The notes: a model not told the origin generated them from the sequence alone. Positions 18,212 to 27,404 are shown, counted from the first letter of the stretch. The stretch: 64,000 nt of DNA from Prevotella sp. (GCA_015060485.1 SUYI01000002.1:124001-188000); one strand, 5' to 3'. Made by a program: numbers and translations.

Positions 18212-19222
18212 CTATCTATGGTTCCATTCATCAAGCGCTTTGAAGAAGGCATTGATGTTCTCGACGGGCGTATGGGGAGGAGTGTCACACCCGCTGGAAA
18301 GAACAAAATTAGGATAGTCCTTCATCTTGTCCAGCAAGTCGAGCACCGTTTGGCGCATCAGCTCTGGTGTGCCGTCCTTGAAGACGCTGACAGGGTCGAT
18401 ATTACCCATGGCTAATGCCGTTGGGGGCACTTCCTTGATGACTTCCTCCATACGGCACTTGTTGCCAAAGTGGTAGGCAGCAGCACCCGTCGACACCATT
18501 GCCTGCGTGCATTGGCCCGTATTGCCACAATTGTGCAGGATGACGATGAAGTTGTCGTCTTGCACCTTGTTGACAATATACTTCACATAGGCAGACGAGA
18601 AATTCTGGCAGTCGTCGTTCGACATCAGACCCGCAGCTGGTTCAGCCATCAGAACACCATTGGCTCCCGTCTGTTTCAGCGCCTGGCAATACTTCTCGAT
18701 GAACTGCGTACACTTCGCCAACAGCGTATGGGCAGCATCGGGATTCTCGTAAATCAGCATCATGATGCCTGACATGTCGTAGAGGCGTCCAGCCAACGAG
18801 AAGGGTCCGATACAGCCAGCAAAGACGGGCTTTTGGCTTTCCATTGCACGGGCTGCCAAGAGATTGGCCTTCAGATATTGTGGGATGCGCCCAGCGTGGA
18901 GCGAGGGAATCTGCAACTGGTTGATGCTCTCGGCATCCTTCAGCATGTGCCCAGCAACGGCAGGTACTGCGTCGTCCGAAAAGGCTATCTCAGCACCAAA
19001 GGCCTCTGCTTCCGTCGTCAGGTCCATAATGGTACAGGCGGCAACGGCTGGGTAGGTTTGCGTCAGTCGTTCTACAGCCTCCGCATGAATGCGTCCGTTG
19101 CTGACAGCTTCGTGTACCGTGTTGCCATTCATCTCAATGCCAGGATGCGTCATCACTGGCATTGCCGTTACTTCCTTCCGTTGGATGATGTCCTCCACCC
19201 ATTGGTTCATGTTCATCTTCAT
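18212..19222 (-). CDS. URO-D/MtaA-family corrinoid methyltransferase
   Basis: A 336-residue URO-D-superfamily protein closer to methylcobamide methyltransferases (MtaA, MtbA, CmuA) than to haem-pathway HemE. It has the zinc-site pattern ILHNCGNTGQC ... LSSGCDTPP (His-x-Cys and a late Cys) and the phrase GCIGPFSLAGRLYDMSG. I chose the ATG at 19222 (MKMNMNQWVEDI), which lies about 30 bases after a good promoter; the track start at 19285 would run through that promoter. It probably moves a methyl group between a corrinoid protein and a thiol or another acceptor. The partner corrinoid protein is most simply the fusion at 14643. The natural methyl donor is not evident. Confidence 0.85.
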   Translation of the reverse strand: MKMNMNQWVEDIIQRKEVTAMPVMTHPGIEMNGNTVHEAVSNGRIHAEAVERLTQTYPAVAACTIMDLTTEAEAFGAEIAFSDDAVPAVAGHMLKDAESINQLQIPSLHAGRIPQYLKANLLAARAMESQKPVFAGCIGPFSLAGRLYDMSGIMMLIYENPDAAHTLLAKCTQFIEKYCQALKQTGANGVLMAEPAAGLMSNDDCQNFSSAYVKYIVNKVQDDNFIVILHNCGNTGQCTQAMVSTGAAAYHFGNKCRMEEVIKEVPPTALAMGNIDPVSVFKDGTPELMRQTVLDLLDKMKDYPNFVLSSGCDTPPHTPVENINAFFKALDEWNHR

Positions 19223-19234
19223 ATCGTGTCGTAG

Positions 19235-19259
19235 TTTGCATCGTGATTCACGATGCAAA
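19235..19259 (-). promoter_or_regulatory. Perfect 11-bp palindrome in the URO-D leader
   Basis: TTTGCATCGTG and CACGATGCAAA flank a 3-nt centre, directly downstream of the -7 box of the URO-D promoter. It could be a repressor operator or a 5' UTR hairpin. Confidence 0.65.
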
Positions 19260-19286
19260 GGTAAGCAAAATATTTTAGATGACAAA
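19256..19286 (-). promoter_or_regulatory. Bacteroides-type promoter for the URO-D/activation operon
   Basis: On the minus strand a TTTG box (19283-19286) and a TACCTTTG box (19256-19263) are separated by 19 bp. Its -33 element overlaps the GATGAC half of the divergent ECF-like motif. Confidence 0.75.
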
Positions 19287-19303
19287 ACTATCGGCTGTCC
19301 GTC
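19278..19303 (+). promoter_or_regulatory. ECF-like promoter motif, GATGAC-N16-CGTC
   Basis: GATGAC and CGTCTTAATA separated by 16 bp, 33 bases before the DapA-family gene. It has the same form as the motifs before GH78 and fucI. Confidence 0.6.
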
Positions 19304-19336
19304 TTAATAAAAATAATCAAAAAGCAGAAAAAGAAT

Positions 19337-20275
19337 ATGGAAACGACATTCAAGAAGCCTCTTAGTGGCATCATTCCCCCACTGGTAACCCCCCTGAAGA
19401 ACAACGAAACGCTCGATGTGGAGAGTCTCGAACGACTCATCGAACACTTGATAGAAGGTGGCGTTCACGGCCTGTTTGTATTGGGTACGACGGGTGAGGA
19501 ACAGAGCCTCTCGTACGACGTGCGCAAGCAGATGATTAAGGAGTCGTGTCGCATCAATCGTGGTCGTCTGCCCCTGTTGGCATGTATTACGGATACGTCG
19601 ATAGAAGAGAGCATCCGACTGGCCAAGAAGGCTGCCGACTATGGTGCCGATGGAGTTGTATCGGCCCCACCTTACTACTTTGCTACTGGTCAGCCCGAGT
19701 TGGCTCAGTTCTACGAGGAGCTGGTGCCTCAGTTGCCGCTTCCCGTGTTTCTTTATAATATGCCCTCGCACGTGAAGGTGAGCTTTGCTCCTGACACTGT
19801 GAAGCGCATTGCACAATTGGAGCAGGTGGTGGGTTTCAAGGACTCCTCGGCCAATGCCGTCTATTTCCAGTCGGTGATGTACAAGATGCAGCACCGCAAG
19901 GACTTTGCGATGTTGGTAGGTCCTGAGGAGATTACGGGCGAGTGTGTGCTGCTGGGTGCACAAGGTGGCATCAACGGTGGTGCCAACATGTTCCCTGAGC
20001 TCTATGTGGCCATGTACGACGCTGCCCGTCAGCACAACATCGAGCGTGTGCTGCAGTTGCAACAGCTCATCATGCAGATCTCGACGACCATCTATACCGT
20101 AGGCAAGCACGGAAGCAGCTATCTGAAGGGCTTGAAGTGTGCCCTCTCGCTCTTGGGCATCATCAACGACGACTTCGTGGCCTCGCCATTCTATAAGTTC
20201 GAAGCCCCTGAACGCGAGAAAATACGTCAGGCCCTCGACGCACTACCCATCAAGAATGGCAAGCTATGCATCTGA
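19337..20275 (+). CDS. DapA/NanA-family aldolase
   Basis: A 312-residue TIM-barrel class I aldolase of the dihydrodipicolinate synthase/N-acetylneuraminate lyase family. The sequence shows the GTTGE phosphate/carboxylate loop, the catalytic Tyr in FLYNMPSH and the Schiff-base Lys in VGFKDSS. Its partner is a sodium/solute symporter overlapping by ten bases, and the unit has the catabolic ECF-like promoter. A role in sugar-acid cleavage (for example a 2-keto-3-deoxy acid or sialic acid) is therefore more likely than lysine synthesis; this is inference from context. The family member type cannot be fixed from sequence alone. Confidence 0.85.
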   Translation: METTFKKPLSGIIPPLVTPLKNNETLDVESLERLIEHLIEGGVHGLFVLGTTGEEQSLSYDVRKQMIKESCRINRGRLPLLACITDTSIEESIRLAKKAADYGADGVVSAPPYYFATGQPELAQFYEELVPQLPLPVFLYNMPSHVKVSFAPDTVKRIAQLEQVVGFKDSSANAVYFQSVMYKMQHRKDFAMLVGPEEITGECVLLGAQGGINGGANMFPELYVAMYDAARQHNIERVLQLQQLIMQISTTIYTVGKHGSSYLKGLKCALSLLGIINDDFVASPFYKFEAPEREKIRQALDALPIKNGKLCI

Positions 20276-21777
20276 TAGATTTCGTCATATTCTTGGTTTT
20301 TACGCTGGGCGTAGTGGTGTTCGGCTGCTCGTTCTTCAAGAAGGGCTCCAGCGCTGACGAGTTCACCTCGGCAGGTCACTCCATTCCTGGCTGGGTGGTG
20401 GGCATGTCGATATTCGCCACTTACGTGTCGAGCATTTCGTATATTGGCTATCCGGGCAAGGCGTTTGCAGCCGACTGGAACGCCTTTGTGTTCTCGCTGT
20501 CGATACCCATTGCGTCGTATTTTGCCGCCAAGTATTTCGTGCCGTTCTACCGTCACAGCGGCTCCGTATCGGCCTATACGTTCTTGGAGGAGAAGTTTGG
20601 TGCTTGGGCCCGTTTGTATGCCTCAGCCTGCTACCTGTTGACGCAGATTGCCCGCATGGGCAGCATCCTCTATCTGTTGGCCGTTCCGATGTATATCCTC
20701 ATGGGTTGGGATATGCATACGGTCATCATCCTGACGTCGATAGGTATCATTATCTATTCAATGATGGGTGGACTGAAGGCGGTCATCTGGGCAGACGCCA
20801 TACAGGGTATTATCCTGATAGGTGGTGCCGTGCTGTGCTTGGGCATCCTGATGTTATCGATGCCCGAGGGGCCTATGCAGACCTTTGAACTCGCTGCAAA
20901 TTCGCCTATGGGCAACAAGTTCTCGTTGGGTGAGTTTACATCAGACCTCACGACGTCGACCTTCTGGGTATGTCTGATTTACGGCATCTTTATTAATCTG
21001 CAAAACTATGGCATTGACCAGAACTACGTGCAACGCTATCATGCGGCGAAGACAGACAAGGACGCGAAGTTCTCGGCGCTCTTCGGAGGCTATCTGTTCA
21101 TTCCCGTCTCTGCGCTGTTCTTCCTGATTGGTTCGGCCCTCTACAGCTACTATCAGGCTGGCGTCGCTGAGTTGCCTGCAGAGATTCAGGCCAAGCCCGA
21201 CTACGTATTCCCCTACTTCATCGTCAATGGTCTGCCCGTAGGCCTTCGAGGCTTGCTCATTGCGAGCATCTTTGCTGCTGGCATGTCGACCGTTTCGACC
21301 AGTGTAACCTCTGCCGCTACGATTATCCTGACGGACTATGTGCGCCCGTTCTTCTTGAAGGCCCGTAGTGTAGCCGACCATCTGCGCCACCACGATCCGC
21401 AGGACCATCACAAACATCAGAAACTTGAATTGGCCATCGTGCGCTTGTCCAGCTTTGGCGTGGGCATCTTGGGCGCTTGTGTGGCTATTGCAATGCTCTC
21501 GGTAGAAAGCATCATTGACGCGTGGTGGACGCTGTCGAGCATCTTCTCGGGAGGCATGTTGGGACTCTTCCTCTTGGGGTGTATTCCTCAGAAAATCAAT
21601 CGAACGGCAGCACTCCTTGGATGCATCTGTGGTGTCTTGGTCATTGGCTGGATCAGTATGGCCTCTATGTGGAACCTGCCAGGCATTCATCTGCATCCCT
21701 ACCTGGCCATCGTACTTGGCACGTGTGTCATCTTCTTGACGGGTTTCTTGGCTACGCTGGCCGTGAAAAAAGGTTGA
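20266..21777 (+). CDS. Sodium/solute symporter (SSS family)
   Basis: Inner-membrane transporter of 503 residues with about 13 hydrophobic helices. The first helix (LIDFVIFLVFTLGVVVFGC), the loop SADEFTSAGHSIPGWVVGMSIFATYVSS and the later GLLIASIFAAGMSTVSTSVTSAATI are typical of solute:sodium symporters. The start overlaps the end of the aldolase gene, so the two are coupled and probably share a substrate. A hydrophilic stretch rich in His (HHDPQDHHKHQ) lies between helices. The likely substrate is a sugar acid or monosaccharide from the local glycan pathway; sialic-acid transport is an alternative because NanA-like aldolases often pair with such carriers. Confidence 0.88.
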   Translation: MHLIDFVIFLVFTLGVVVFGCSFFKKGSSADEFTSAGHSIPGWVVGMSIFATYVSSISYIGYPGKAFAADWNAFVFSLSIPIASYFAAKYFVPFYRHSGSVSAYTFLEEKFGAWARLYASACYLLTQIARMGSILYLLAVPMYILMGWDMHTVIILTSIGIIIYSMMGGLKAVIWADAIQGIILIGGAVLCLGILMLSMPEGPMQTFELAANSPMGNKFSLGEFTSDLTTSTFWVCLIYGIFINLQNYGIDQNYVQRYHAAKTDKDAKFSALFGGYLFIPVSALFFLIGSALYSYYQAGVAELPAEIQAKPDYVFPYFIVNGLPVGLRGLLIASIFAAGMSTVSTSVTSAATIILTDYVRPFFLKARSVADHLRHHDPQDHHKHQKLELAIVRLSSFGVGILGACVAIAMLSVESIIDAWWTLSSIFSGGMLGLFLLGCIPQKINRTAALLGCICGVLVIGWISMASMWNLPGIHLHPYLAIVLGTCVIFLTGFLATLAVKKG

Positions 21778-21900
21778 TAAATGTTGAAAAAGGATTAATA
21801 AAATGATGAAAAAGTAGAGGAAATAGGCTCATATGCGTAGTTTTAGTTCATAAAGAGTTAATAATGTTTAACAAATTCTACGTATTTCAAATATAATCCC

Positions 21901-21908
21901 TATATTTG
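21901..21908 (+). promoter_or_regulatory. -7 promoter box before the beta-barrel gene
   Basis: TATATTTG fits the Bacteroidota -7 consensus TAnnTTTG, 85 bases before the ATG. No clear -33 TTTG is seen. The gap 21778-21993 is AT-rich and otherwise empty. Confidence 0.5.
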
Positions 21909-21993
21909 CGACATCAAAAGTCAAGCAATTGACTGATATTTAAGTAGAAAACAAACATTATTAATTCATTTTATTCATTAAAACAATTTGATT

Positions 21994-22596
21994 ATGAAGA
22001 AAATTATGATGATTGCAGCTATGATGCTGCTGAGCGTAGGTGCTTTTGCACAGAACGAAGTAGGTCAGTTTACTTTGAAGCCCATGGCCGGTGTAAACCT
22101 CGCTACGCTGACGAAGACAGATGATTCAAAATTGCGTGTAGGTCTTGCTGCTGGTGTTGAGGCAGAATATGGTGTAGCTGAAAACTTCAGCCTCAGCCTT
22201 GGCGCTCTCTACTCTATGCAGGGTGTGAAATTCACAGAGAAAGGTAGTGGCGCAACGCTTGATGTAACTTACAAACTTGACTACATCAACATTCCCGTTT
22301 TGGCAAATTACTATCTGTTTAAGGGCTTTGCCATCAAGGCTGGTATTCAGCCTGCTTTCAAGGCTTCTGCCAAGGTGAAAGCTGAACTTTCTTCTGGTAG
22401 TGCTTCTGTTAAGGATTCTGAGACTCTTGATGGTGTAAAGGGCTTTGCTCTTTCTATTCCCTTTGGTCTGTCTTACGAGTATGAGAGCTTCGTTCTCGAT
22501 GCACGTTACAACCTCGGTGTAACCAAGGCCTTTGATGCTGGTGATTCCAAGAACTCTTGGTTCATGTTCACCCTAGGCTACAAGTTCGCTCTCTAA
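21994..22596 (+). CDS. PorT-family outer-membrane beta-barrel protein
   Basis: A 200-residue small beta-barrel. The ATG at 21994 gives the signal peptide MKKIMMIAAMMLLSVGAFAQ; the track's TTG two codons earlier is not needed. Strand-like repeats (GVEAEYGVAENFSLSLGALYS; LDYINIPVLANYYLFKGFAIKAGIQPA) and the C-terminal strand SWFMFTLGYKFAL mark it as an outer-membrane protein of the same family as the minus-strand gene at 4943, with near-identical mature N-termini. It has its own promoter box and is followed by a terminator, so it is probably monocistronic and unrelated to the sugar genes around it. Function unknown. Confidence 0.88.
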   Translation: MKKIMMIAAMMLLSVGAFAQNEVGQFTLKPMAGVNLATLTKTDDSKLRVGLAAGVEAEYGVAENFSLSLGALYSMQGVKFTEKGSGATLDVTYKLDYINIPVLANYYLFKGFAIKAGIQPAFKASAKVKAELSSGSASVKDSETLDGVKGFALSIPFGLSYEYESFVLDARYNLGVTKAFDAGDSKNSWFMFTLGYKFAL

Positions 22597-22620
22597 GCAC
22601 TTATTTACGTTATAATAATG

Positions 22621-22653
22621 ATGCGCTCCTCCTCAACGAGGGACGCATTTTTT
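22621..22653 (+). terminator. Hairpin terminator after the beta-barrel gene
   Basis: ATGCGCTCCTC pairs with GAGGGACGCAT with two internal mismatches and is followed by six T residues, 25 bases after the stop. Confidence 0.75.
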
Positions 22654-22692
22654 ATTCCCAGGGCTGGGAATAATTTTTTCCCAGGCAGGGAA
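22654..22692 (+). repeat. Tandem TTCCCAG/CTGGGAA hairpins, intergenic
   Basis: TTCCCAGggCTGGGAA followed by TTCCCaggcaGGGAA, two small palindromes separated by a T-rich spacer. The same motif occurs three times inside the GH106 reading frame at 62438. Confidence 0.65.
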
Positions 22693-22706
22693 CATTTTTT
22701 CCCCTT

Positions 22707-22732
22707 GATGACAACGGGACGGGTCGTTCGTC
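22707..22732 (+). promoter_or_regulatory. ECF-like promoter motif, GATGAC-N16-CGTC
   Basis: GATGAC and CGTCTTATAA separated by 16 bp, 41 bases before the fucI ATG at 22774. It lies inside the over-long track ORF, which supports the downstream start. Confidence 0.6.
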
Positions 22733-22773
22733 TTATAAGTTGGAAACTTATAACACTAAAGCATATCAAAACA

Positions 22774-24597
22774 ATGAAGACAAACTATCCGAAGATTGGT
22801 ATTCGTCCGACGATTGATGGCCGTCAAGGCGGCATCCGTGAGGGACTGGAAGAGAAGACGATGGCGCTGGCCAATGCAGTAAAGAACCTGATTGAGCAGA
22901 ACCTGAAGAATGGAGACGGTTCGAAGGTGGAGTGTGTCATCAGCGACACGACGATTGGTCGTGTCGGCGAGAGTGCCGCTTGCGCTGAGAAGTTTGAGCG
23001 CGAGGGTGTGGGTTCGACCATCACCGTCACGTCGTGCTGGTGCTACGGCTCAGAGACGATGGACATGAATCCGCAGTATCCGAAAGCCGTTTGGGGCTTC
23101 AACGGAACGGAGCGCCCAGGTGCCGTTTATCTGGCTGCCGTACTGGCTGCCCACGCCCAGAAAGGTCTTCCCGCCTATGGCATCTATGGTCACGATGTGC
23201 AGGACTTGGCCGACAACACCATTCCTGAAGATGTAGCAGAAAAGATTCTGCGCTTTGCCCGTGCCGCTCAGGCTGTGGCTACGATGCGTGGCAAGAGCTA
23301 TCTGTCGTTGGGCAACACCTGTATGGGTATCGCTGGAAGTATCGTCAATGCCGACTTCCTGCAGAACTATTTGGGCATGCGTACAGAGTATGTTTCTCTA
23401 GTTGAGATACTCCGTCGCGTCGACTTCGGCATCTACGACAAGGAGGAGTTTGAGAAGGCCATGAAGTGGGTTGACAAATACTGCAAACCCAACGAGGGCC
23501 ACGACTATAACGAGGACCGCCCGCTGTTCCCAGGCGTGCCCATGACCACCTTCAACGGCAAGGGCAAGGGTAAGAACCGTCAGGAGAAAGACGAGGACTG
23601 GGAGTTCACCGTGAAGACGATGATGATCATCCGCGATCTGATGCAGGGCAGCGAAAAGCTGCTCGAGATGGGTTACAAGGAAGAGGCCATCGGCCACAAC
23701 GCCATTGCTGCGGGTGTACAGGGTCAGCGTCAGTGGACCGACTACAAGCCCAACTTCGACTTCCCCGAGTCAATGATGTGCACGTCGTTCGACTGGAACG
23801 GACCTCGTGAAGCCTATACGCTGGCTACGGAGAACGACTTCCTGAACGGTATGTCAATGCTCTTCGGCCACCTGCTGACCAACAAGGGCGTGATGTTCTC
23901 TGACATCCGCACCTACTGGAGCCCTGAGGCCGTAGAGCGCGTGGCAGGTACAGTGCCCAGCGGTTTAGCCGCTGGTGGTTTCATTCACCTCATCAACAGC
24001 GGCGCTACGACGCTTGACGCTACGGGTGCAATGAGCGACGCTCAGGGCAACCCCACCATCAAGAATTTCTGGGAAATGGACAACAACGACGTGGAGGCTT
24101 GTCTGAAGGCTACCTCATGGATGCCTGCCGATCGTGACTACTTCCGCGGAGGTGGTTACTCGTCGCATTTCGTCACGCGTGGCGGTATGCCAATGACTAT
24201 GCTGCGTCTGAACCTCGTGGCTGGACTCGGTCCCGTATTGCAACTCGCTGAGGGTTGGACAGTTGAACTTGACCCCAAGACGCACGACATCCTCGACAAG
24301 CGCACCGATCCCACATGGCCCACCACTTGGTTCGCCCCACGTCTGGACCCCACGAAGGATGCCTTCAAGGACGTCTACAGCGTCATGAACAACTGGGGAG
24401 CCAATCACGGAGCCATCTGCTATGGCCACGTAGGCGCCGACCTCATCACGCTCTGTGCTATGCTGCGCATCCCCGTTTGCATGCACAACATTGCCGATAA
24501 GGACATCTTCCGTCCTGCCGCTTGGAATGCATTCGGTATGGATAAAGAAGGCGCCGACTATCGTGCCTGCGCCAACTTTGGACCGATATATAAATAA
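22774..24597 (+). CDS. fucI: L-fucose isomerase
   Basis: Cytosolic L-fucose to L-fuculose isomerase, 607 residues from the ATG at 22774 ([20 protein letters not shown]), close to the usual ~590. The track's longer ORF would translate the terminator and promoter. Family blocks are clear: [50 protein letters not shown] and the C-terminal [30 protein letters not shown] hairpin is read in frame at residue ~394 ([10 protein letters not shown]), just before the conserved FIHLINSG block. FucI also accepts D-arabinose in some species. No fuculokinase or aldolase lies beside it. Its motif-bearing promoter ties it to the other glycan genes, and GH95 at 36623 is a candidate source of L-fucose. Confidence 0.96.
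   Translation: MKTNYPKIGIRPTIDGRQGGIREGLEEKTMALANAVKNLIEQNLKNGDGSKVECVISDTTIGRVGESAACAEKFEREGVGSTITVTSCWCYGSETMDMNPQYPKAVWGFNGTERPGAVYLAAVLAAHAQKGLPAYGIYGHDVQDLADNTIPEDVAEKILRFARAAQAVATMRGKSYLSLGNTCMGIAGSIVNADFLQNYLGMRTEYVSLVEILRRVDFGIYDKEEFEKAMKWVDKYCKPNEGHDYNEDRPLFPGVPMTTFNGKGKGKNRQEKDEDWEFTVKTMMIIRDLMQGSEKLLEMGYKEEAIGHNAIAAGVQGQRQWTDYKPNFDFPESMMCTSFDWNGPREAYTLATENDFLNGMSMLFGHLLTNKGVMFSDIRTYWSPEAVERVAGTVPSGLAAGGFIHLINSGATTLDATGAMSDAQGNPTIKNFWEMDNNDVEACLKATSWMPADRDYFRGGGYSSHFVTRGGMPMTMLRLNLVAGLGPVLQLAEGWTVELDPKTHDILDKRTDPTWPTTWFAPRLDPTKDAFKDVYSVMNNWGANHGAICYGHVGADLITLCAMLRIPVCMHNIADKDIFRPAAWNAFGMDKEGADYRACANFGPIYK
23953..23976 (+). repeat. In-frame GTGCCCAGCGG hairpin element in fucI
   Basis: CCCAGCGG and CCGCTGG pair around a 5-nt loop, read as VPSGLAAG. 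Same sequence and frame as the copy at 11515. Confidence 0.7.
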
Positions 24598-24599
24598 TA

Positions 24600-24696
24600 G
24601 GTAAAAGTGAATAGTGAATAATTTGCTACCGCAATTCTTTCAGCCAAAGGGAGAGCGGTAGCAAATTATTCACTTTTACCTATTCACTATTACCTT
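24600..24696. repeat. Long inverted repeat between fucI and GH3
   Basis: GTGAATAATTTGCTACCGC (24614-24632) is repeated exactly inverted at 24655-24673 around a 22-nt loop, and both outer sides continue with 7-nt units (GTAAAAG, TGAATAG). It fills the gap between two convergent genes and may end transcription both ways. One arm closely resembles the sequence just before the conserved start of sufD (55462-55480). Confidence 0.8.
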
Positions 24697-27353
24697 AAAG
24701 TAAAGTCGAACGACTGCAAATCTTCATCCCTTGACGACGTGCCGTAGAGTATCTGGTAACGACCAGGCTTTACGGCAAGTTCGTCTATCGTCTCGTCGTA
24801 GTATTCGAAGGCCTCACTATCCAAAGCAATGGTTGCCTTCTGGGTTTCGCCAGGTTTCAGGGTAAGCTTTTGGAAGCCCTTCAGCGCCTTGATGGGAGCA
24901 CCAGCATCGTCCAATCGCTTCACGTAGACCTGAACGGTCTCTGTGCCTTCGCGGTTGCCAGTGTTGGTAACAGGAACGACGACAACGGTGTAAGGCTTGT
25001 TGGACTTGCCAATCTTTGCAGATTTCGCAGTCATCTTACCCTTGCCCACGCTGAACGTCGTATAGCTCAGACCATAGCCGAAGGCATACTGCGGCTGACC
25101 CGTGAAGTAACGATAGGTGCGGTTCTTCATCGAATAGTCCATGAAGTCGGGCAGGTCGTCGTTCGAACGATAGAACGTCACAGGCAGTTTACCACCAGGG
25201 TTATAGTCGCCAAACAACACATCAGCCAATGCCTTGGCGCCACCCTGACCAGGATACCACGCCTGCAACAAGGCATCGTACTGTCCCTCAACACTTCCGA
25301 AAGCAATGGCCGAACCCGAGCAGTTGACGAAAACGACGGGACGGCCAGTCTGGTGCATCGCTTTGACCAGCAGCTGCTGTACTACAGGCAGTTCGATGGT
25401 CTGCTTGTCGCCGCCCTCGCCTTCCATACGGGCTGAGATACCACCAATGATGATGATAGCATCGGCCTCACGAACCTCGTTGGCCAAATCGCTGAAGTCA
25501 ACCAGCTTGCGCTCGCAGATGTCACCACGCAGCATAGCGAACTGCCCCTTGCCGCGACGATATTCAATGACAACGTCGTAGTCCTTGCCCTTTTCCACAG
25601 GGAACGACTTGTACTCTACGCGACGACCAAAGCCGAAGCCAAAGCCACGACGACCGCCACCCTTGTTCTCTTCTACCACCTCGCCATTGACCTTCAGCAC
25701 GTAGCCGTTGTCGCTCATCAGCGTGTACTTCATGTCGCCAGTAAATGTAGCTGTGTACTTACCGCTGATGCGGACGCAGATGTTGTCGTTGCTGACACCC
25801 TCGGCAAAGCCCCAGGCACCAAAGGTCGAGAAGTTCAGCTCGTTGTAGTAGCCCGTCTTGACAGGAGCAGGAGCCTCACCCTCAAACGGAGAAGTCTCTG
25901 AGTTCCAGAACTCTACGAAGGCACCTTTGCCACCGTTGAACTCCTGCAAATGGTGGATGGTTTCGTACTCGTCGTTCAACTCGCAGGCCTTCTGGTAGAT
26001 AATCTTCGCACCAGGCACAGCGGCCTTGATGCCCTCCAGCAAAGAGTGCTGATGCTCCTTGGTGGGTGTGCCGCCGTAGTTGCCGTTCAGCAGTTCGATA
26101 TCGTCGGCATTGGGACCAACGACGGCCAGTGTCTTGATGCTTTTGGAAAGCGGGAGAACCGCTTTCTGCGAGCCAGCCAGCTGCTTATTCTCCAGTAGTA
26201 CCATTGACTCGCGGGCGGATTGGGTGGCCAGCAAGTCGTGCTTCTCGCAGGAGATGGTCGAAGCAGGAATCGTCGACCAAGGAACCATGTCCACTGGGTC
26301 GAACATGCCCAGTTCGAAGCGGCCCGTCAGCGTGTAACGCAGGTGCTTGTCCAACTCGCTTTCTGTGATGAGCCCTTTCTTCAGACCCTCAGCCAGCGAC
26401 ATAAATACCTTACCGCATTCCAGGTCGGTACCATTCAATACGGCGTCGACAGAAGCGCTGAGCGGATCTTTATGCGTCTCGTGCTGGCCCTTGTTATAGA
26501 AGTTGTTGATGGCGTCGCAGTCGGTCAGCACAATGGCATCATAGCCCCACTTGTTGCGCAGGATGTCTATCAACAGGCGGTCGCTCGTACAACACGGCTT
26601 ACCCTCGAAACGCTGATAGGCACACATCACCTCACGGACATTGCCTTTCTTCACCAAAGCCTTGAAGGCAGGCAGATAGGTTTCCCACAGGTCACGATTC
26701 GTAGGCTCAACGTTCATGGAGTGGCGCAAAGGCTCTGGACCGCTGTGTACGGCATAGTGCTTGGCACAGGCGTGGGTCTTGAAATATTGGTCGTTGTTGC
26801 CCTGCATACCCAAGACGGTCTGCACGCCAAGAACGGCATTCAGATAGGGGTCCTCACCGCAGGTCTCCTGTCCGCGTCCCCAACGAGGGTCACGGAAGAT
26901 GTTAACGTTCGGACACCAGAAGGTCAGTTCCGGATTGCCTGGATAGTAGGTCACGCCTTGAGGCACATTAAACAGCTTGGGATCGTTGTGGTCAGTGCGG
27001 TTCCAGTTGGCACGAGCCTCGTCGCTGACCTGCGAGAAGACGTCGTAGACCAGTTGTGCATTAAAGGCAGCAGCCAATCCAATGGGCTGTGGATAGACGG
27101 TATAGCCTCCCTGACGCACACCATGACAGGCTTCGCTCCACCAGTTGTATGACGGGATGCCCAAACGGTCGATAGAGACGCTTTTGTTCATCATCAGGCC
27201 CACTTTCTCTTCTGGGGTCAACATGCCTAACAGGTTTTCTACGCGTTCAGCACGAGGCAGGTTGGGATTCTGCCAAGGGTATTTAAACTGAGCTTTAACT
27301 TTTACGGAACTCATGGCAATCGCCAAGGCTGCCAACAAAATGATTCTTTTCAT
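24690..27353 (-). CDS. GH3 beta-glycosidase with PA14 insert
   Basis: Exported GH3 enzyme of 887 residues from the ATG at 27353 (MKRIILLAALAIAMSSVKVKAQ signal peptide). The TIM-barrel domain carries RDPRWGRGQETCGEDPYL, KHYAVHSGPEPLRHSMN and the nucleophile Asp in IVLTDCDAINN. The second alpha/beta sandwich (VVGPNADD ...) is interrupted by a PA14-type domain (~480-620; YTATFTGDMKYTLMSDNGYVLKVNGE) that often narrows or recruits substrate. A fibronectin III-like domain closes the protein. The HSGPE variant is typical of beta-xylosidase/arabinofuranosidase-like GH3 members. It has its own TAnnTTTG box and is divergent from the esterase gene. Substrate is not certain. Confidence 0.93.
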   Translation of the reverse strand: MKRIILLAALAIAMSSVKVKAQFKYPWQNPNLPRAERVENLLGMLTPEEKVGLMMNKSVSIDRLGIPSYNWWSEACHGVRQGGYTVYPQPIGLAAAFNAQLVYDVFSQVSDEARANWNRTDHNDPKLFNVPQGVTYYPGNPELTFWCPNVNIFRDPRWGRGQETCGEDPYLNAVLGVQTVLGMQGNNDQYFKTHACAKHYAVHSGPEPLRHSMNVEPTNRDLWETYLPAFKALVKKGNVREVMCAYQRFEGKPCCTSDRLLIDILRNKWGYDAIVLTDCDAINNFYNKGQHETHKDPLSASVDAVLNGTDLECGKVFMSLAEGLKKGLITESELDKHLRYTLTGRFELGMFDPVDMVPWSTIPASTISCEKHDLLATQSARESMVLLENKQLAGSQKAVLPLSKSIKTLAVVGPNADDIELLNGNYGGTPTKEHQHSLLEGIKAAVPGAKIIYQKACELNDEYETIHHLQEFNGGKGAFVEFWNSETSPFEGEAPAPVKTGYYNELNFSTFGAWGFAEGVSNDNICVRISGKYTATFTGDMKYTLMSDNGYVLKVNGEVVEENKGGGRRGFGFGFGRRVEYKSFPVEKGKDYDVVIEYRRGKGQFAMLRGDICERKLVDFSDLANEVREADAIIIIGGISARMEGEGGDKQTIELPVVQQLLVKAMHQTGRPVVFVNCSGSAIAFGSVEGQYDALLQAWYPGQGGAKALADVLFGDYNPGGKLPVTFYRSNDDLPDFMDYSMKNRTYRYFTGQPQYAFGYGLSYTTFSVGKGKMTAKSAKIGKSNKPYTVVVVPVTNTGNREGTETVQVYVKRLDDAGAPIKALKGFQKLTLKPGETQKATIALDSEAFEYYDETIDELAVKPGRYQILYGTSSRDEDLQSFDFTLR

Positions 27354-27378
27354 AGTGATAATATTTAGTTTCTGCGTG

Positions 27379-27386
27379 CAAAGATA
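27379..27386 (-). promoter_or_regulatory. -7 promoter box for GH3
   Basis: The minus strand reads TATCTTTG 25 bases before the ATG. A TGTC/TTTG-like element lies 21-23 bp further up, overlapping the divergent ECF-like motif. Confidence 0.55.
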
Positions 27387-27404
27387 CAAAAAAATATTTT
27401 ATAT

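Noticed and set aside
18212-19222. Haem-pathway uroporphyrinogen decarboxylase (hemE)
   Set aside because: The protein has the His-x-Cys and late Cys pattern of methylcobamide methyltransferases and lies in a corrinoid gene context.
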